This document shows positions 4,690-7,740 of a DNA stretch of 7,740 bases, one piece after another (position 1 is the stretch's first letter; each line of letters opens with the position of its first letter). Position numbers and translations under genes: made by a program. The notes under the pieces were generated by a model. It saw nothing but the letters and a program-made list of their open reading frames with translations, made no database searches and was not told the origin of the DNA. Location of the stretch: NCBI GenBank assembly GCA_903904495.1, contig CAIVCU010000364.1:1-7740 (forward strand), read 5' to 3'. This DNA is from an uncultured Chlorobiaceae bacterium. GTDB taxonomy: Bacteria; Bacteroidota; Chlorobiia; Chlorobiales; Chlorobiaceae.

Positions 4690-6927
4690 GTGCAGGGAGT
4701 GGGATTCCGGCCGTTTGTTTATCGACTTGCCGCTCAGTACGCTTTGAAAGGCTTTATAAGGAATACCTCATCGGGCGTCATGATCGAGGTGCAGGGTTCT
4801 GCTCCTTTTCTTGATGACTTCTGTCGTGCACTTAAACGCGATGTTCCTCCACTGGCGAAAATAGAAACCATTGAGGAGTGCACTATTTCCTGTGTTTCTG
4901 AGGATGGTTTCGTGATCGGGGATTCAAGTTCCGGTAATGAGGTTGAGACACTTATTCCTCCGGATATTGCTCTTTGTCACGACTGTTGTCGAGAGCTTCT
5001 GGATCCGGAAAACCGTCGGTTTCGTTATCCTTTTATCAACTGCACCAATTGCGGCCCGCGTTACACAATCGTCGCGCGCCTTCCCTATGACCGTCCTTTT
5101 ACATCGATGCATGGCTTTACGATGTGCCCTGAATGTGCAGCTGAATACCATGATCCTCTTGATCGTCGTTTTCATGCGCAGCCCAATGCCTGTCCTGTGT
5201 GCGGCCCGGTACTCACTCTGCTTGATGCATCCGGTAAACTATGCAGTGTATCAGATGCGGCCCTTGAAACTACGGAACTTCTTAAAAAGGGCCTGATTGT
5301 TGCGCTGAAAGGAGTTGGTGGTTTTCATCTTGCTGTTGATGCTCGCAATGATAAAGCGGTTAGCCGATTGAGAGAGAGGAAGGGTCGTGAAGCCAAGCCT
5401 TTTGCTGTTATGATGCGTGATATGGCGGTAGTACGGCATTTCTGTGAGCTCAGTGAGGGCGAATATGCCGCACTGAGTTCTGCGGAAGCCCCTATTGTGA
5501 TCCTGAAAAAGAAAACACTTGAAGGGCTTTCTCCATCAGTTGCTCCAGATCATGACAGGCTTGGAGTTATGCTTCCCTATTCACCCCTGCATACCCTGCT
5601 TTTCAATGACGGGATTGATGTTCTCGTGATGACCAGCGCAAATTTCAGCGAAGAGCCTATTGTCAATGAAAATGATGAAGCGCTCTTGCGGCTCAAGAGT
5701 ATTGCTGACTATTTTCTCATGCATGACAGGCCGATCTTTCTGAAATGTGACGATTCGGTAACCATTCATCTTTCCGGATCGCTCCGCCACATCAGGCGAA
5801 GCAGGGGGTATGTGCCAGCACCGGTTTTTCTCCGGGAGAATGGGCCGGTTGTTCTTGGTACAGGGGGGGAGCTTAAAAACACCGTTGCACTTCTGAAGGG
5901 CACTCACGCCTTGATAAGCCAGCATATCGGTGACATGAAAAACTTTGAGGCATACCGCCATTTTCAGCACGTTGCAACCCATCTGCAACATCTTTTTCAG
6001 GCATCCCCTGAGCTTCTGGTTCATGACCTGCACCCGGGATACATGACAACCGGGTGGGCGCTTAAGCAGGATATCCCTGTGCTTGGTGTTCAGCATCATC
6101 ATGCCCATCATGCCTCATGCCTCGCTGAAAACAGAGAGGAAGGTCCGGCAATAGGCATTATCCTTGATGGAACGGGCTATGGAATTGACGGAATGATATG
6201 GGGCGGAGAGGTGCTGATTGGTGATGCTTCAGGAGCGGAGCGGTTTGCTTCTTTTGAACCCATGCCTCTACCGGGTGGAGATGCAGCTGTCATGCAGCCA
6301 TGGAGGGCCGCACTTGGTTATCTTTCCAGAAGTTTTTCAACGATACCCGATCTGCCGTTTATGAAGGAGAGGTGTATTGAACCCGTTCTTGAGCTGCTTC
6401 AAAAGAGGGTCAGCGTGTATGAAACATCAAGTTGCGGCAGGCTGTTTGATGCTGTTGCCGCTCTCAGCGGAATGCATGGTGAGATTAGCTATGAGGGAGA
6501 GGCTGCTATACAGTTGATGCTGGCAGCTGGGAGGACAATGGGTAGTTCGTCATTCCGTTATACCCATGAGGAGCACAGCGGGCGATGGATCATGAAAGTG
6601 TCGCCGATTATTCTGGATGTTGTCGCCGCAGTCCAGGAAGGGGTTTCAGTTGTTGATATCAGCCAGCGTTTTCATCGCACTCTGGTCAACTGTTTTGAGG
6701 ATATTATTAGAAAAGCTTATCAAACAACGGGCATTCGGACTGTTGTATTGAGTGGTGGAGTGTTTCAGAATGCACTTCTGTTTGAAACACTTGTTTTTGA
6801 GCTGGAAGAAGCTGGATACAGGGTACTCACCCATGTCCTTGTTCCATCGAACGATGGTGGCATCTCTCTTGGTCAGGCTGTCATCGGTCGCAGCTATCTT
6901 GCCGGTCGGTATCGAGGTGTTTATTAG
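4690..6927 (+). CDS. hypF: Carbamoyltransferase HypF (5' end uncertain)
   Basis: Converts carbamoyl phosphate and ATP to carbamoyl-adenylate and transfers the carbamoyl group to the HypE C-terminal cysteine, the precursor of the cyanide ligands of the [NiFe] centre. Numbering from the GTG at 4690: acylphosphatase-like domain 1-80 with QGVGFRPF (2-9, R7) and N25; two C-x2-C-x18-C-x2-C zinc fingers (C96/C99/C118/C121, C146/C149/C168/C171); YrdC-like domain about 185-375 ending RRSRGYVP; Kae1-like domain about 385-745 with HHHAHH (469-474), DGTGYG (493-498) and SGGVFQN (688-694). Length 745 is typical. The GTG lies inside the conserved VQGVGF motif and loses the first beta strand; the in-frame upstream codons encode RRHLQVNGI, matching that strand, but contain no ATG, GTG or TTG. 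The real start may be CTG at 4633, overlapping the hypB stop, or there is a frameshift near 4660. All downstream catalytic motifs are intact. Confidence 0.93.
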   Translation: MQGVGFRPFVYRLAAQYALKGFIRNTSSGVMIEVQGSAPFLDDFCRALKRDVPPLAKIETIEECTISCVSEDGFVIGDSSSGNEVETLIPPDIALCHDCCRELLDPENRRFRYPFINCTNCGPRYTIVARLPYDRPFTSMHGFTMCPECAAEYHDPLDRRFHAQPNACPVCGPVLTLLDASGKLCSVSDAALETTELLKKGLIVALKGVGGFHLAVDARNDKAVSRLRERKGREAKPFAVMMRDMAVVRHFCELSEGEYAALSSAEAPIVILKKKTLEGLSPSVAPDHDRLGVMLPYSPLHTLLFNDGIDVLVMTSANFSEEPIVNENDEALLRLKSIADYFLMHDRPIFLKCDDSVTIHLSGSLRHIRRSRGYVPAPVFLRENGPVVLGTGGELKNTVALLKGTHALISQHIGDMKNFEAYRHFQHVATHLQHLFQASPELLVHDLHPGYMTTGWALKQDIPVLGVQHHHAHHASCLAENREEGPAIGIILDGTGYGIDGMIWGGEVLIGDASGAERFASFEPMPLPGGDAAVMQPWRAALGYLSRSFSTIPDLPFMKERCIEPVLELLQKRVSVYETSSCGRLFDAVAALSGMHGEISYEGEAAIQLMLAAGRTMGSSSFRYTHEEHSGRWIMKVSPIILDVVAAVQEGVSVVDISQRFHRTLVNCFEDIIRKAYQTTGIRTVVLSGGVFQNALLFETLVFELEEAGYRVLTHVLVPSNDGGISLGQAVIGRSYLAGRYRGVY

Positions 6928-7007
6928 CCATAACGCTATGACCTCATTGCAATTTAGTTTGCTTATATTTGCTCAAATTCTCATTAATCAATAAACCATA
7001 CTCAGCA

Positions 7008-7280
7008 ATGTGCCTTGCCATACCCGGAAAGCTTCTTGAAATATTTGATGAGAATGGTCTGAAAATGGGGACTGTTGATGTGAACGGCTCAAAAACAAGG
7101 GCGTGTCTTGAATATGTGCCCGAAATTCAGGTCGGGCAGTACACCATTATCCACGCCGGGTTTGCCCTGAAAATTATTGACGAGGAGGAGGCAGCTGAAA
7201 GCCTGAAGCTATGGGAAGAGCTTATTGAGAGTGGAGCGTTTCAGCCCGATGAGGAGCCACCTTCACCGGAATCTCTGTGA
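7008..7280 (+). CDS. hypC: Hydrogenase maturation chaperone HypC
   Basis: Small chaperone of the HypC/HupF/HybG family that binds HypD, takes part in assembling the Fe(CN)2CO unit and delivers it to the hydrogenase large-subunit precursor. It begins MCLAIPGK; the essential cysteine must be residue 2, which fixes the start at 7008 and excludes longer readings. The core GTVDVNGSKTRACLEYVPEIQVGQYTIIHAGFALKIIDEEEA is split here only by family pattern: a beta-barrel ending in the conserved 'y.i.HaGfA...id..eA' block. Length 90 is normal; the tail is acidic and proline-rich (DEEPPSPESL). It starts 80 bp after the hypF stop, the largest gap in the cluster, with no evident Shine-Dalgarno sequence, so it may have extra initiation signals. 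Its stop is 11 nt before hypD and overlaps the hypD ribosome-binding site. Confidence 0.96.
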   Translation: MCLAIPGKLLEIFDENGLKMGTVDVNGSKTRACLEYVPEIQVGQYTIIHAGFALKIIDEEEAAESLKLWEELIESGAFQPDEEPPSPESL

Positions 7281-7291
7281 GGTCGGTCCCA

Positions 7292-7740
7292 ATGAAATAT
7301 ATTGACGAATATCGTGATCCGCAGCTTGCCCGAAACCTCCTTGACGAAATCAGGAGAAAAGCTACCCGCCACTGGACAATTATGGAGATTTGCGGTGGAC
7401 AGACCCACTCTATTCTCCGTAACGGTATAGATCAATTGCTTCCTGATACCATAGAACTGGTGCACGGCCCAGGTTGTCCGGTATGTGTTACTCCGCTTGA
7501 ATCGATTGAGAGAGCGCTCATAATTGCCGCAAGAAAAGAGGTTATTTTTACGAGTTTCGGTGATATGCTGCGCGTTCCCGGTAGTTCGAAGGATCTCTTT
7601 ATGGTGCGCAGTGAGGGTGGAGACGTGCGCATTGTCTTTTCACCCCTTGATGCCTTGCAGATAGCCCGTGACAATCCGCTGAAAGAGGTGGTGTTTTTCG
7701 CAGTAGGTTTTGAGACTACTGCACCTGCCAATGCCATGGC
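7292..7740 (+). CDS. hypD: Hydrogenase maturation protein HypD, N-terminal part (runs off the right edge)
   Basis: [4Fe-4S] protein that forms a scaffold with HypC for building the Fe(CN)2CO part of the [NiFe] cofactor. The ATG at 7292 opens MKYIDEYRDP and stays open to the window end (149 codons plus 2 nt); full-length HypD is about 360-380 residues, so over half is missing. Diagnostic motifs are all present: MEICGGQTH (C34), HGPGCPVCV (C62, C65), TSFGDMLRVPG (87-97) and FFAVGFETTAP near the edge. C34, C62 and C65 are the conserved cysteines thought to bind iron and support redox chemistry. GAGG (7279-7282), overlapping the hypC stop TGA, is 9 nt before the ATG, consistent with translational coupling. 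hypE would be expected downstream. Confidence 0.97.
   Translation, partial: MKYIDEYRDPQLARNLLDEIRRKATRHWTIMEICGGQTHSILRNGIDQLLPDTIELVHGPGCPVCVTPLESIERALIIAARKEVIFTSFGDMLRVPGSSKDLFMVRSEGGDVRIVFSPLDALQIARDNPLKEVVFFAVGFETTAPANAM

Noticed and set aside
5581..6111. 176-codon open frame on the minus strand opposite hypF
   Set aside because: Shadow of hypF, whose motifs are intact through this stretch.
6969..7007. Upstream extension of hypC adding 13 residues
   Set aside because: HypC needs its cysteine directly after the initiator methionine (MCLAIPG), so the start is the ATG at 7008.
7432..7737. 101-codon open frame on the minus strand at the right edge
   Set aside because: Antisense to hypD, which carries all diagnostic HypD motifs on the plus strand.

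Overview
This window reads as ordinary chromosomal DNA of a Gram-negative, probably anaerobic bacterium. I infer a green sulfur bacterium (Chlorobiales). The basis is an outer-membrane porin, a DUF1207-like exported protein, a stand-alone catalytic pyrB and a hyp gene cluster, together with an intergenic repeat of a type I associate with Chlorobi/Bacteroidetes genomes. Base composition looks near 48 % GC by eye. The organism is an inference; no rRNA or other taxonomic marker is present.

Layout. (1) Positions 1-467, minus strand: the first 155 codons of a porin with a clear signal peptide; its C-terminal part lies left of the window. (2) Positions 468-852: a 385-bp divergent intergenic region with a perfect 14-bp palindrome, competing hairpins in the porin leader and possible promoters. 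(3) Positions 853-1359, plus: a Nudix hydrolase with a perfect Nudix box. (4) Positions 2277-1402, minus: an exported DUF1207-like protein, lying 40 bp downstream of (5) pyrB, 3244-2318, minus, the aspartate carbamoyltransferase catalytic chain. (6) Positions 3245-3462: a divergent intergenic region with a REP-like hairpin repeat and an unusual 10-bp tandem duplication that includes the hypA start codon. (7) Positions 3463-7740, plus: the [NiFe]-hydrogenase maturation genes hypA-hypB-hypF-hypC-hypD, with hypD cut by the window edge.

How the genes work together. HypF and its partner HypE (not in this window) make a cyanide ligand from carbamoyl phosphate. HypC and HypD carry and assemble the Fe(CN)2CO unit. 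HypA and HypB deliver nickel to the hydrogenase large subunit. No hydrogenase structural gene is in view. PyrB, encoded divergently next to the cluster, also consumes carbamoyl phosphate, so two users of that metabolite sit back to back; this may be coincidence.

I see no undescribed multi-gene system here. The points worth a second look are local: the hypF reading frame has no ATG/GTG/TTG start before its essential first beta strand, the hypA start lies in a tandem duplication with a tiny overlapping upstream ORF, and the pyrB-hypA gap holds a repeat that can fold into a hairpin with tandem G-A mismatches. I saw no tRNA, rRNA, CRISPR array or transposase gene.
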